A DNA stretch of 64,000 nt from Cardiocondyla obscurior (taxonomy: Eukaryota > Arthropoda > Insecta > Hymenoptera > Formicidae), in contig NC_091876.1 of NCBI RefSeq assembly GCF_019399895.1, forward strand, positions 4,626,381 through 4,690,380, read 5' to 3'. Position 1 is the stretch's first letter. Each line of letters starts with the position of its first letter. This document shows, in pieces, positions 50,163 through 61,350 of the stretch. The translations under genes were made by a program, and so were the position numbers. The notes beneath the pieces were generated by a model. The model worked only from the letters and a program-made list of their open reading frames with translations, had not been told where the DNA came from and made no database searches.

Positions 50163-50369
50163 ATGCCGCATGCAAAAATTGTATTTTTCGGTGTATCCTT
50201 GCTTCTCGATATTTCCACCGCTTGTTTCAGGAACGATCGCTCGCCCGTTATTTATTTCCACGTGCGTGCTCCTGGCGTCGAAAAGGAAGCGACGCCAGAA
50301 GCATCCCCCGTTTGGTTTTTCGGTTGGTTAAATCCCCTTACACGTACGTATCTCGCTTCCATCCGTTAA
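50163..50369 (+). CDS. Weak candidate ORF with signal-peptide-like start
   Basis: The ATG directly follows a TATTTCAG acceptor-like sequence. The frame begins MPHAKIVFFGVSLLLDISTA and has a hydrophobic core of about 15 residues, then runs 68 codons to TAA. There is no strong pyrimidine tract before the acceptor and no clear donor, and the segment is embedded in a longer open frame that starts upstream. It may be chance. Confidence 0.15.
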   Translation: MPHAKIVFFGVSLLLDISTACFRNDRSPVIYFHVRAPGVEKEATPEASPVWFFGWLNPLTRTYLASIR

Positions 50370-52697
50370 AACAAATTCACAATTAAGGTTTACCGCGCAT
50401 GGTCGCAAATAAATTTCACTTCTTCCGGCGCATTTCTATTCTCGGTCGTTCGTTCCGCCGACCCGCGTAGTAATTCTCCGGGGAACCCGAAGATCGGAAC
50501 TGTAATTATTTTTCTTTCCGCGATACTCCTGTATTTCCTCGCTCAAAGTACATGGCAAAAAGACGCGGTGTCGGTTTATCTCCGCTCGCGGCTTCTTTTT
50601 CTTACTCCCGCGGATCTATATAAGACGGACAAATAAAGGTCTATCGAAAGGAAAATAGCGGAGAAGCGCGTACATGTGTAATACACGCCGGTAGCGGCGT
50701 GCTCGCGGGTGATCAAGATAAATAGCGCAAATCGGCAAGATTAATGGCTTAAATTGTGAATTTATTTTCTCAGGACAGAAATTCTATTCGGGCGTTATGC
50801 GCATCGCGGTTATTTCGTGTAAATGTTTGATCGGACGGAGGTGCAACTTTTACCTCTCCCAGGGCACGGCAGATGTTCCGAGACAAATGGCCTCGAACAA
50901 AATTTCCTACGGTTAAAATTAACAACCTGTCAGAGCGCGAAGCCGTATAGTAAGTACGGAAGTGCAAAGCTGGGGCGATGACGCGAAATCTGACTGCGCT
51001 TGTCAGCAGCAACGCGTGTCCTTGTCCCCAATTATTTTACGATGTAATAATAAATAATTTTCACTCGTGCAAATGGGAAGATAACTAAGTAAAATCTATA
51101 TACCGGCGTTATATATATATATTATATGTATATGTATTGCGCACTTCAATTTATTTCAAAGCAGGTAGGTTAGTCGCGCGGGACCTCTCTTTAACATCGT
51201 AGGTCTTCGAAGCATTGATTAAGTGTCGCTTTTAGCAACGATGAAAATTCACTTGCGTCGTTGTCGTCGCCGTCGCTGTCGCCGTTCGCCGCTCTGGATT
51301 GTCGTGAAATCGCATCATCGAACCAGTAAGCGTGATGTACCAAGTAATTCAGTTACCACGCAGTTGTTCGCCGTGGTACGCGCTCTGCCTCCCTCGCCTC
51401 TCCCAGCCCCTTTTGCGTTGCGAACTGCGCTGCTCCCTTTCCGCTTGGTTCTCTTTAGCGCACTCCTAGCGACGCGTGTACTTGTCCATTATAGCTAAAA
51501 GCGTAGCACACTCGATTATCACGTCGTCGTGGGTGGCTTAAAACTGGGAACATTACAGACCTTTGACGGCGCTGGGATCTCGTCGGTGGTTTTAAGCGCG
51601 GGTGAAATACCGCATGCCGCACGAAATGTCGAAGCGTTCCCACTCGTCCGCGTCAGTTAGATCGAAATAATCACCTCGGAGCGAAGGAAATGGAAAAAAA
51701 AAAAGAAAAAAAAAATGCAGAAGAATTATTGGTATTGATTTAGACTTGCGAGGTCGATGCCCGTGTGCGGACGAACTCAGGCGCGCCGGTGAGATTGAGT
51801 TACGAAATTCGCGAACAAAACGAGAAAGTGGTAGGGGAGATGCGGGTAAATATTGCAGGGATTTTTGCGCGAACATTTTTTTAGTTCTTACGGACGGAAA
51901 TTAAAAAAGTTCCATCGCGGAGAGCGGATGAAACTGAATGTACGCGAGTGAACTAAGATTCGCGGGAATGTATAAGATAAGAATGCACGGCGCCGGGAAT
52001 ATTTTATAATTTTATTAATCGATTTCAGCGCCGTCGGATTGCTATTTCTTCCAATACGTTTTTAATTCATCGGAATTGTTGAAAATATGTTTGGATGTAG
52101 GCAAAAATTTTTTATAAAGTGCTTTCGCGTTATTCGGCAAGATGTTACTTTTTGTAAAAGATGGGGATTCGGATCCTGCTTATTCTCCAAATACGATCAA
52201 AAAGAAAGGAGATCTGCCCTTTCAAAACATTCTTTACACCCTCGGTTCATTAGTGAAAAAGCCAGTCTGCCCCGATTTGAACGAAAGACAACCCTCTGCT
52301 GGGGGATGCAGGATCGTATAACGATGTCGTACATTTCAAGATTCTCGCAACGAAGTTTCTGTTTGCTTGGTCATGGGATCTCATGTTGACATAATGTTGT
52401 AGAGAAAGATAAGTAATAGTAAATGAAAAGAAGTATAATGAAAATTAATATGCCGAATAATAAATTTTCTGTTATTATCAATAAATATAAGAATTCAAAT
52501 TATTTGTAACTCAAGTTTACTTCCTTGATTGTTAACGCGTAATTATTTTCACGTAACATTTCTATTTCTTTTTTATTTCAATGTTACGCCTTCTCGCCTA
52601 AACGAATCGGTGCAGATGCATTTAAAGATAAAAGTTTTTTTTTTTATTTCAACGTTTTAAAGTTCTATTGTATTGCAGATTTATATTTCACCATGAG

Positions 52698-53186
52698 CTA
52701 CAAAGGGATCCCCCCTCTCTCAAAACTATTACGCCCGAGATAGCTTTCAGAAACTTCAAAGGGTTTGAGCCATCGAACTGGCCATTCGCCGTTTTCTTTA
52801 CCGTGATAAACGCGATTGCCGTTGAACTTCCGAGTGTCTAGCCGATTGTCCGCGTCTGGGTGAAATTGTCGGTGGAACGTCTTAGTCAACTATCGGCTAC
52901 TCGCGAATTCTACAGAGGCTACCATGCCTGTTCGCAGATAGCAGTGGATAGCGGTGATCGGTGTTCCCGCTGTAGTTTCCACTGTAATCGTGGCTAACGA
53001 GCTAGAGCCGTCTTTTCTTCCTCTGTTTCTTACAAAATAAAAAGTTTCCGAGGGAGCTCGTTTGGAGGCATGCTAGCACGGTGATCGCAAGTGCAAGCTC
53101 CAAGCCCGATGCCCCTGTGATTCCGTTAATGGGGCCTGCGTGTTCCCGTAGAGCAAAGCTGATCATTTCCCGCCGTCGACAGCTTT
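52698..53186. other. Compositionally distinct segment with ORFs on both strands
   Basis: This block lacks the homopolymers and Arg-rich frames typical of the window. The minus strand holds a 54-codon ATG ORF (53,166-53,002) and a second open frame (52,889-52,698, no ATG at its 5' end) reading LDTRKFNGNRVYHGKENGEW. The plus strand is open from 53,006 to about 53,186 with SKPDAPVIPLMGPACSRRAK. It may be an exonic remnant or an old inserted gene fragment. No family could be assigned. Confidence 0.3.
53002..53166 (-). CDS. Candidate 54-residue ORF with membrane-like helix
   Basis: It begins at an ATG in context GGGAAATGATC and reads MISFALREHAGPINGITGAS. It then has a hydrophobic stretch around residues 22-36 (LELALAITVLACLQT) and ends with the basic tail KKQRKKRRL before TAG. 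The order of short N-terminus, hydrophobic segment and basic cytosolic-type tail resembles a small tail-anchored or single-pass protein. The opposite strand is also open, so strand choice is uncertain, and no homologue is recognised. Confidence 0.25.
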   Translation of the reverse strand: MISFALREHAGPINGITGASGLELALAITVLACLQTSSLGNFLFCKKQRKKRRL

Positions 53187-53295
53187 AAACGGTTAAACTT
53201 AACGATAAAAGCAACGTTTCTAATAAGAAATTGAATAAAACGTAAGTTTTTATATTTTATTTCGCCAGTTAGAACGAGTGCTCGCGCAGTTTAAG

Positions 53296-53319
53296 AAAAA
53301 AAAAAAAAAAAAAAAAAAA
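53296..53319. repeat. Poly-A run
   Basis: A 24-nt A tract about 130 nt to the right of the compositionally distinct block at 52.7-53.19 kb. A retroposed origin for that block could be imagined, but no matching target-site duplications were seen. Confidence 0.9.
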
Positions 53320-56171
53320 TTGAAAACGGCGAAACCGGCCGCGCGTTCTTTGGTTTGGCACTTTTAGGCGTGGACGATGCAGGGCCTCTGACCGTCTAGA
53401 ATCTAGATTATAAATATTGATCCTGAGCGTCCTTCAGTCTCGAGTGCACTTGAGGACTCCCTCTTGTCCGGCATTTCTATACCGAGCTGAGTCGAGGGGG
53501 ATTCTTCGTGGCAAAATTGAAATCGGAGAGGTTTCTCCTATCCGCTCCACTAGAGGAAGAATCAGAGTCGGGCAAATTAAAAACTTGGGCTATCTAGTTT
53601 CAACGAGCCTCTATGCGAACACCGAACAGGCATTCAAGAGAGTTGCATTCAATAACGTATACATAAATGTATAACGAAAGGAGCTCAATTGGAACGTACG
53701 CGAACGATAAATATTAGAAGGATGCGAACAAGCCTCGCGTTCAAGTTTAACGTAACGAGTACAGCGGCCCTACGCGGAAGTATCGCTCTCTTGGTGTCGT
53801 CGCGAAACATAAAATCTGACTCGGAAAACGCTTAATACCGAGAGAAAGTGAAGATGATGAAGGAGGACCGTCCGTAGAAGTTGCTAATTCCAACAAGGTC
53901 GAAGGAGCCGGGCTTAGCCGAAGACCGCCGTTGGGTTTTAGGCTTTTCGTTCCCCTGGCCCGTCTTCGTGCCCTCTAAACCGGTTTAACCGAGCTCTCGT
54001 TAACTTCGTTACCGCTAATGCCTGTTGCAATGTGGCTAAGTGGCCATTGCTGCTCGAGGCGTTTCTGCCCGAGGCCTCCGATCCTTTCCCAATTACTTTA
54101 CCACCGTCAAAGTCGCGATTCCATTAATCAATTAACACGAGTTACAAATTTATCATCAAGGTCGTCTGTATCCGGGAATAATTAAATGCCCGAACTTTAA
54201 AATAACTTTTCGTCGTTTCGGAAAATCATAATTCTCGAAGACTCGTAATTACGGCCTTCGCTGGGCGCTCTTAACCGTATTAATTCCAGCCAGTTTACGG
54301 AATTACGCGCCCCGGTGATCGTTTCGACTGCTAATAGCGGCGGTAACGACGTGCGTTTCAATTATTCATCGCTAAGTAATTTTTATCAACTTGACGTGCA
54401 AACGATATAAAGCGCGGTACAAATGGCCTTTAGATATCGTTTTCCGATACGGCATGGATAGCGAAGCGTCCTTCTGTGTGCGTGCACTTGAGCGCGGCGC
54501 TCGTCGATAAGTCTTACGAGCCGTAATCGGCCAAAGGAATGTCCGGTTACGTTTACTTGGAATCGTTAAAGTGGACAGAGACAGCTGAGCCCGGTTGGCT
54601 TTGAGGGCATCGCGCAAATTACGGATCTAAGGACGAGCGTCCTAGAAATGCCGCTTTGCGTAAAGCTGAACTGATTGAGTGAGGCGTTTTAGTATGCCAT
54701 GAGTGCATCGCTCCTCGAAAGCACACTCAAGACCTGAGAAACCGAGAACGTTGAGTCGCGAGAATACCGGTGGGAAATTCTGAAGATGGTACTTCGATTT
54801 TCTCTTCATTTGATTCCCTTCACCGTTCTGTTATACAAGCGGGTGCATTATAATTAAGAGTAAATTTACCGTCGTGCGCTTTAATCTCCGCATTTCATCA
54901 CGCTGCGCTTCGCGCATACTCGGGTTCGAAAAAAAAAAAAAAAGCGTCGTTCAGCACGAATCATTTATCGAGAGGACGAAGCATTATCGCGAAAAGTCAT
55001 CGATTTTTTTTTTGCGCGCCGCTGAAACGAGAGTCTGATACTAATACACGCAAAGCTCGTAATTTTATTACACCACCGCGTTTTACTCGCCGTGATCACG
55101 TTAGCTACTTCGCGGCGATCATCACCAGCTCCGTGAAACTTCTTAATTTAGTGTCGTCTATTTAGGGATTTCTGTTGCAAACTAGTAAAAAAGAAAAAAA
55201 AAGAGAGAGAGATAGAGAGAAAAAAAGCGCTCTCGGAGAACACGGTTATTGCACGCGCTAGCGTTATATACATACTCGCGTTCTCTCCCTCTCTGTAGGT
55301 GAGAAACTTTTGATTTACGACGCACCGTTCGACCAATACTGCGGCTACGGCGCTCTGCAGCAGCACAGTAGAAAAGTTTCCTGGAGACCAAGAACGCTCT
55401 ATTAGTACCATTCGTTATTTTGTTTCCTCTCCCGTTCGTGCGCGGGCGGGCCGTATAAGAAAAGCTCGCGAGGGAAGCTTCGCAGTTGCCCGCGCCAGAG
55501 ACCGTAGGGGGAGGATCCTTGGAAGGATATCCGCCGGCGGTTCCAAGAGACTCGGATAGTTTTTCGTCCCGGAAAACTGGTTATTGATACTGCAGCGCGA
55601 ACTTGCCCGGAACTTTCCTGCCCGCCGCCGGAGTGCTCGCCGCGAGAAGCAAGCGGCGATAAAAACATATTTGCCCGTGCGCGCGATGTTAACAACCTCC
55701 GCCGCTGCTCTCCCGTTTAACGTTTTGTCATTACGTTACGTTGGCCGCCGCGCCCGAAAAGCCCGCTCCGCCTCCTCGACCCGCCGTACGCGATCGCGAT
55801 TTATCACGCGCCGTTTTCTTAATTATCCGTAAGCGCGCGGCGCTTCACGGAGAATCCTGGCAAGCCGCCAGCTATCGATTTGCCTCTCTCTTCTAGGCGC
55901 GGACGTCAGTATATATTTATAATCCAGTTAATCGTGCCGCTCTGTATTTTAAGACGCGTCTGTCGTGAGCAACTGCCTTCACCTCGCCCGGCTTTTCAGC
56001 CTCCGTGAATCGCGGAAGCTCCTTCGTGAGAAGCGTTAAGGTTTATAAAGACCAAGCCTCGTCGTTGTATGTTTTAAAAATTGCGTAATCGTCGGAATGA
56101 AATATTAATACGTGCCGACCACGTTTTACGTTCACCTACGATCGGGTTAACGATTTGCGTTTCTGTTGCAG
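53320..56171. other. Noncoding stretch upstream of the 56-kb coding exon
   Basis: No coding exon seen. A possible promoter or 5' exon of the plus-strand gene could lie here: around 55,908-55,925 there is a TATA-like run (GTATATATTTATAATCC), and CTTC|GTGAGA near 56,025 could serve as a donor. Neither is proven. The 5' exon may equally lie much further upstream. Confidence 0.4.
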
Positions 56172-56295
56172 CATCAAAGTGCTAACAGAATGGATACGTC
56201 AAGAAACCGAATTAGAAGAATGGTCGGCTTTCTCTGGTTCTGTTTCTTCTTCGCGGGAGTTCTGGCTGAGGGCACTCTGGAGAAGCTACATGAAG
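56172..56295 (+). CDS. First coding exon with signal peptide (unknown secreted/membrane protein)
   Basis: The exon is bounded by a strong acceptor, TTTCTGTTGCAG (ending 56,171), and a strong donor, GAAG|GTGAGTCAT (56,296). It has 18 nt of leader, then ATG at 56,190. The 35 codons plus one nucleotide read MDTSRNRIRRMVGFLWFCFF and continue FAGVLAEGTLEKLHE. Residues 1-10 form a basic n-region, residues 11-26 a hydrophobic core, and cleavage after VLA is likely. A phase-1 intron just after the signal peptide is the usual arrangement in extracellular Ig-, EGF- or LDL-type modular proteins. The acceptor before the ATG means at least one untranslated exon upstream. Downstream exons were not found, so the protein cannot be named. 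The frame also runs on past the donor to a stop inside the intron. Confidence 0.8.
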
Positions 56296-59200
56296 GTGAG
56301 TCATCTCCTCGATGCGCCCCGATTAAATTTTTTAATAAACATGTTTTTATTTTACTATAAAAAAAAAGAAAAAAAAAAAACGTAAAGGAGCACCGATCGC
56401 TTTAGCGTCGCAAAGATTACTGCCTCTTCAATTGGGCATCGCGAGTATAATGAATAACGTCGTTATATCGTTACGGTCGTTTAATGTAACGATAGCACTG
56501 ACAGCACGGCGGTGCTGATGATAAATTTCAATTTAATGTATTGGATATTCCACCTTTGAGGGCTCGTTAGCGTAATAACTGGTTGAAAGAGCGTGACCGG
56601 TTTTTCACAATTATATATTTTCCGACAGAGCGCCCCGAGTTCCCTGATAAATGATTGGTATTTATCAACGTTCGGCGTAGCTTAAAGCGCGGCGGGAGGA
56701 ATCTAAATTAATTATAATGAAGAATCAAGCGAAATGGTACTTGGAACCGTGCGATATTACGGCGGGACAAAGATCCCGGGGATCCGTCGATAAATATTCG
56801 CCGTTATACGCGCGGTGCGTTTATCAGAATCGTATTTAAGCTCGGGGAAATGAGGTGCTCGCGGTATAATATTGAGAGCGGGCGGGGAAAAAAACGCCGA
56901 AAAACACGTAACGCAACATGTGAGTAACGGCGATCGTCTCGCTGCAACATTACAGTCAGCAGCAAGAATGCAAGAGAAATGAGCGCTCGTCTGTGAGTGA
57001 TTCTGATGCGGTATCCTATCGATCGCCTGAATTTCCCCGGCCTCGCAACACGAGCGAGCCCAGTTTGTAGAAACGGAGAGATAAACGTCTATCTCGCTGC
57101 TGGCCCGAGAATGGGCAGACGTGCCGGCGAGCCAGATAGAGGACGATGAAGGCGAAAACGAGAGGAGATGGATAGACCGTAGGGAGAGATAGGCGACAGA
57201 GGGAGAGAGAAAGAGAGAGAGAAAGGACAGGCGAAAAAGGCGAAGAGAGAGAAAAACAATGACACAAAGTGGAGGAGAACGACGGGAAAACGGGAGAGCG
57301 AGTCGGCTGCAAAGCGTCCGTTAGAAAGCTACTTTAAGGCATATTCATAATGTAGCCACCTGCTTGCGCGCTGCTCTCTTCTGCTCCGCATTCGCACTCA
57401 GCCTCGTTATCCAGATTTTGCACTGCCGCCGCGAGCGAAATGCGAGAAGAGTAACGTTGACGACCGCGAGGGCACCATATGATTTAGCCATAAATTCGAT
57501 CTGCATAACAAGGCGGAGATTCCCCCTCGCGAATAAAGTCATTCGTATTTCGATGTTAATCACGCCTCGCAACACCGACCGGATCGGTAAACGCGAAGCG
57601 GGCGAGCTCGGCCAACGTTTCACCGTATCTCGGGAAAACGCGCTACCGACATCATTTTAACGAGCTATTGGAAATTCCGATCTTTTAGACCATTCGAATC
57701 CGACGCGCTTGGACGTTTAATTACATTTACCGTGCCCCGCGAACACTCGCGCGATATAATAATGACGACTCACTCGCGCGGAGAGACCCGCGTTTTGACG
57801 CAGCAGCGATCGCGTATATACGTGCCCCTTTTTCCTTTCTTGCATTTCGTTTGTGTTCTTTTCATCCTGTTTAACATGCGTCAGAATCGTGTAAACGTTG
57901 AGAGGAAAAATCTATCGCATATTACATTATGTATACTTCAGACGCGGTATCATTTTGAAAATAATTTTCTTTTTCCCTTTTTTTTTTCTTTGCGACAACG
58001 CGGAAAAATCTTTTTTAATTTTCAGGAATATTAACGTCGCAGCGATCGATGATTAGGACCCTTCGATGTAACCGAACGGAAGTGCGGAACCGCGTTATAA
58101 GCGACCGATGTGCAAACTAAAGTGATTTTACTAAGTTTTCTAGGGAGTTATCTATTGCGGTCGTAGTAGGTAGCGTGGATAAAGTATCTACGCCTTCCGG
58201 CCGATAGATCCTCCTTCTCTCGCTTCCTCTTTAGCTCTCTGTTCACGACCGCAGCAGGTTATCCCTCTCCACCTCGTCTCTCTTTCTCTTTCCATCTTTC
58301 GGAAACCCAGTAAGCCGCGCTGCAACTTCCAACTGAATAAGCATCACTTCCGCTTCTGACGATGTAGTCTTTGATGTAATACCTACGCCGTCGCCTATTT
58401 CTTCTCTGTTTTATATCTTTATCATCTACATTGTTTCGGTGCACCTGTCGTTTATTGATATTTTTATACATTCCCCTTTATTATTTTTTTTTTTTAATAA
58501 CAAAATCCCTTTTTCCGACGAAGCTTGATTAAGTGATATTAAAAATATACTTATTTTTGTACCGTTTTGTAATAGAAAGAAAGGAAGTTTTTGTATTATT
58601 TAAAACTTCAATAATTTTATGGAAATAATTAGAGTTTAAAGAACATCAGACTTAATTTAATATCTACGAAAATTCATTACTACGACCTAATCTCTTCCAG
58701 CTGGATTTTAATAAACCTCACCTTGATTACTGTATTACCGCGCTATTTTTTCTCTTGGTAATATTGGGTTAAAGGAGATTAGAGTCAAATTTTATCTATT
58801 CTGCGCAAGAATAAAAGTCAGGAAAAAAAAAAAAAATTTAATTTGCAGAACTGGCTTAATTTCACAAAGATTAGATAAATCGGTCGAAATATAAATTCGA
58901 TTTTTATCTCTACGGCATATCGTACCCGTGTCAAGCAACCGATTGCGTTGTTAGTTGAAAAATTACCGTACAATTTAAGGATTTACTACGTTTTATCGTG
59001 CAGAGCTAAATATGCAACGACATGACACAGACATTACTTGTGTGAGGAGTGAAGAATGGCTACAATTATACGTGACAGCGCATAGAGGAACATCGCGATT
59101 CATCAAATGGCATTAATCTCTCTCCGTCGTGAGTGAGATAAGACCGTGCGTTTTTTTTTAATGCTCGCGAACACACGTGCGAGACGCACGTCCGGCTGGA

Positions 59201-60200
59201 GCTTTGTTTCTCTCTCGCGCGTTACGCGAACTCGCCGATCCCGCTTCCGGTTTCCGGCAGACTTCCGCCCTCGTAGCGTTCGTGAAAAATTGCATTCGTC
59301 CGCCGACAGCACGACGTACCTCCTCCTGATGATGCGAGACGAATCTCTCTTTTCGTAGAGGTTCTCTGTCTTTCGCAATTTTGTCCAATCTCTGGTGACT
59401 CGATGCCAATTCTTTTTCTACATTTTTCTTTTTTGTTTTTTTTTTTTTTTTTTTTTTTTATCGGTTTTCTGCGCGCATGCACATATTTCCTGCGTCAATT
59501 CTATCTCCATCATCGGCGTCGTCTTTTCGTAATTCTTTATTCTGTCTCTCTCTGTCTTTTTCTCTTTGTCTCTCGATTTCTCTCTCGCGCTGCGCGCGCT
59601 TCCGCTCTTTTTGCTCAACAGGGTTGTTTTCCCCCTCGGGCAAGATCACATCCATCATCCGAGGCAACCAAATCTCGGCATTTGTTGAGGTCTTCATCTC
59701 CCGACTCCATGGCCACGGTGGCTCCTTTCAACATCGATGAAGGGGTCGTTCGTGGCGGGTCCGACACGACACCGTTTTATGTTTATTCTCACGTGTCAGC
59801 GCTCAATTTCGTGTTATTTGTGATAATCTACGTTTGTCTTTAATGCTATATATTTCACTATTCGTAAAAGGGACGTGCAGATTTCAATATTGTCCGATTA
59901 CTGACGCGGTCCGCTGACTGTGTATTATCTGCTCGAATTCTCGTTGAGGAATATCGCTCGCGCGTCCCGCCTTTGATTACGTTTTTACCTTCAACGCAGA
60001 TTAACGCACTGAGAAAGAATTGATACGCCAAATATTACAGCGAATATTATTAAACATATTATATCGAATATTACGTTGCTTTCGCGGCTGGCTCGAACAA
60101 GAGTTTCATAACGGCGACGATCTGGGAGCTCGAAAAGTAACGATAAATTTCGTAGTCGCGAAAGAACGCTTAGTTTTATTTCTTTTAAAGAAGTACGCCT
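56296..60200. other. Noncoding stretch (probable intron)
   Basis: It follows the donor of the signal-peptide exon, so at least its left part should be intron 2 of that gene. A GA-rich tract lies at about 57,176-57,300 and a T run at 59,436-59,459. Frames at 57,364-57,660 and 59,403-59,843 have non-ATG or low-complexity starts and no splice context. Confidence 0.5.
59436..59459. repeat. Poly-T run
   Basis: A 24-nt T tract followed by a pyrimidine-rich segment. The chance frame through it is rich in Phe and Ser. Confidence 0.9.
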
Positions 60201-60212
60201 CGAGCTCGTTGA

Positions 60213-60974
60213 ATGCATAAAAAAAATGTAAACAGATCGACTCGACGTCGAACGGTCAACGCTTCCGAGAATTTCGCCGAGCTCGGCTGCTTCCGAGAAT
60301 TCGGTTTAGCTCAGGCGCTTCCGAGAACTCCGTGCGAGAAGGACGGCGTTGGCGATCGGACCTATCGGACCTCTCACTTCTTTTACGCGGTCGTCTCTTT
60401 CTATCCAAGGGACGAAATCTCAAACGGTCAGTCTAATTGCGGAGCTTCGAGCGCGATGACGTGTCACCAATCGCTCCGTGATTTCGCGTATTCTCGAACC
60501 GCGAGCAGGATACTCCGGCATACGAAAAAGTGTCGAGGACGTCGGCTAGAAAACGAACGATTATTTTCTGTACTCTTTTCGGTGCATTCGTCGTTGTGCG
60601 CTTCGTTTTGCGCCTTCGAAAAAGTTGCTCCGGAACGACAAGGTTACGCGGCGCAGCGAACGCAGCGCGCACGGAGCGTCCGACGGGTCCGACGAATATT
60701 ACTCCGGCCGGCTTCCATTAAAATCATCTTCGGCAAGTTCCGGGCGTTCCGGCAACTGCCGACGTCAGAGCGTCAGGAGATCCGCACCTCGCCCGCCTTC
60801 TTCGTCGCGGCAGAGGTTCTCATCCCGCTTCCAGCAAGTGACTTTTTGAGGGAGAAGACAAAGTGCAAGGAGGACATGTCGCATCGCGGCCCGTTTCGTT
60901 CGCCGCTTGGAGCAAGCAAGTTCTCGGCATCGTTCTTCCCGCCGACGGGGAATTCACCGAAGGATCGAAAGTAA
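60213..60974 (+). CDS. Long ORF of 253 codons, coding status doubtful
   Basis: This is the longest ATG-to-stop frame in the window, starting MHKKNVNRSTRRRT. It is rich in Arg and Ser, shows no recognisable domain, and its N-terminal part runs through an imperfect 28-nt tandem repeat whose period is not a multiple of three, which is unusual inside a constrained protein. It lies 5' of a leader-like exon ending at 61,350. It may be an upstream part of that leader, a GC-rich promoter region, or a lineage-specific protein. Confidence 0.2.
   Translation: MHKKNVNRSTRRRTVNASENFAELGCFREFGLAQALPRTPCEKDGVGDRTYRTSHFFYAVVSFYPRDEISNGQSNCGASSAMTCHQSLRDFAYSRTASRILRHTKKCRGRRLENERLFSVLFSVHSSLCASFCAFEKVAPERQGYAAQRTQRARSVRRVRRILLRPASIKIIFGKFRAFRQLPTSERQEIRTSPAFFVAAEVLIPLPASDFLREKTKCKEDMSHRGPFRSPLGASKFSASFFPPTGNSPKDRK
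60261..60344. repeat. Imperfect 28-nt tandem repeat, three copies
   Basis: GCTTCCGAGAA recurs at 60,261, 60,289 and 60,317, an exact 28-nt spacing, with weaker similarity (a GCTC(G/A)GG-like end) between. The last copy is partial. It could be a regulatory repeat in a promoter or a slippage product. Confidence 0.75.
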
Positions 60975-61129
60975 CCTCGCGGACGGTTTCCTGTGCCGGG
61001 ATCGAGAATGATTCGGTGAAAGTAAGCACCGCTACGAATATCGGGAGTGGAAATTTATGAAACGAATAATCGTTCGTCGCGCTTCCTAATTTAAATCGTG
61101 AAAATTCCGTCGCGATAAACCACCGTTAT

Positions 61130-61350
61130 TTTTTTAAACGTTCGTCTCTCGAGTGTCTGTGATTAGTGATAGTGAATATAAAAAAAGCAGAGCAGTGTAA
61201 TACAGTGTCGAGGGATGTGAAAGTGCTGCAACGCGTTAGGATAATCCAGAAACTGCCACGGAAGGAAGGAAGGAAGGAAGGAAGGACGGACGGACGGACA
61301 GACGAACGAATGGAGAATAACCCACCTTAATCTATCCGAAAACTACAAAT
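61130..61350 (+). other. Probable 5' leader exon of a plus-strand gene (start approximate)
   Basis: The 3' boundary is a strong donor, CAAAT|GTGAGTAAG, at 61,351. Upstream the sequence has the style of an insect 5' UTR: GTGATTAGTGATAGTGAA, no long frame, one tiny upstream ORF (MENNPP), and a GGAA/GGAC repeat. If the next exon begins with G, splicing would give CTACAAATG, a good start context split by the intron, as in cassette A. The downstream exon is not in view. The 5' end of the exon is a guess and may reach back past 61,000. Confidence 0.5.
61258..61300. repeat. (GGAA)n then (GGAC)n microsatellite
   Basis: About six GGAA units are followed directly by about four GGAC units, then GACGAACGAA. 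It lies inside the probable leader exon, so length variation could alter the leader. Confidence 0.9.

Larger units (their letters stand above)
47725..52690. other. Noncoding stretch 47.7-52.7 kb
   Basis: No supported exon. It holds a T run at 49,277-49,300, a GA-rich patch near 49,990-50,040 and A/T-rich patches. An ORF at 52,087-52,389 (100 codons, ATG start, Lys/Arg/Phe-rich) has no splice context or recognisable domain and is left out as a gene. A weak signal-peptide-like ORF at 50,163-50,369 is listed separately. Confidence 0.5.

Noticed and set aside
49802..50386. 194-codon plus-strand frame
   Set aside because: Starts in a T-rich tract, passes through a GA-rich patch giving Lys/Glu/Arg runs, and overlaps other frames equally open.
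52087..52389. 100-codon plus ORF starting MFGCRQKFF
   Set aside because: Has an ATG but no splice context, is rich in Lys/Arg/Phe, and resembles nothing recognised.
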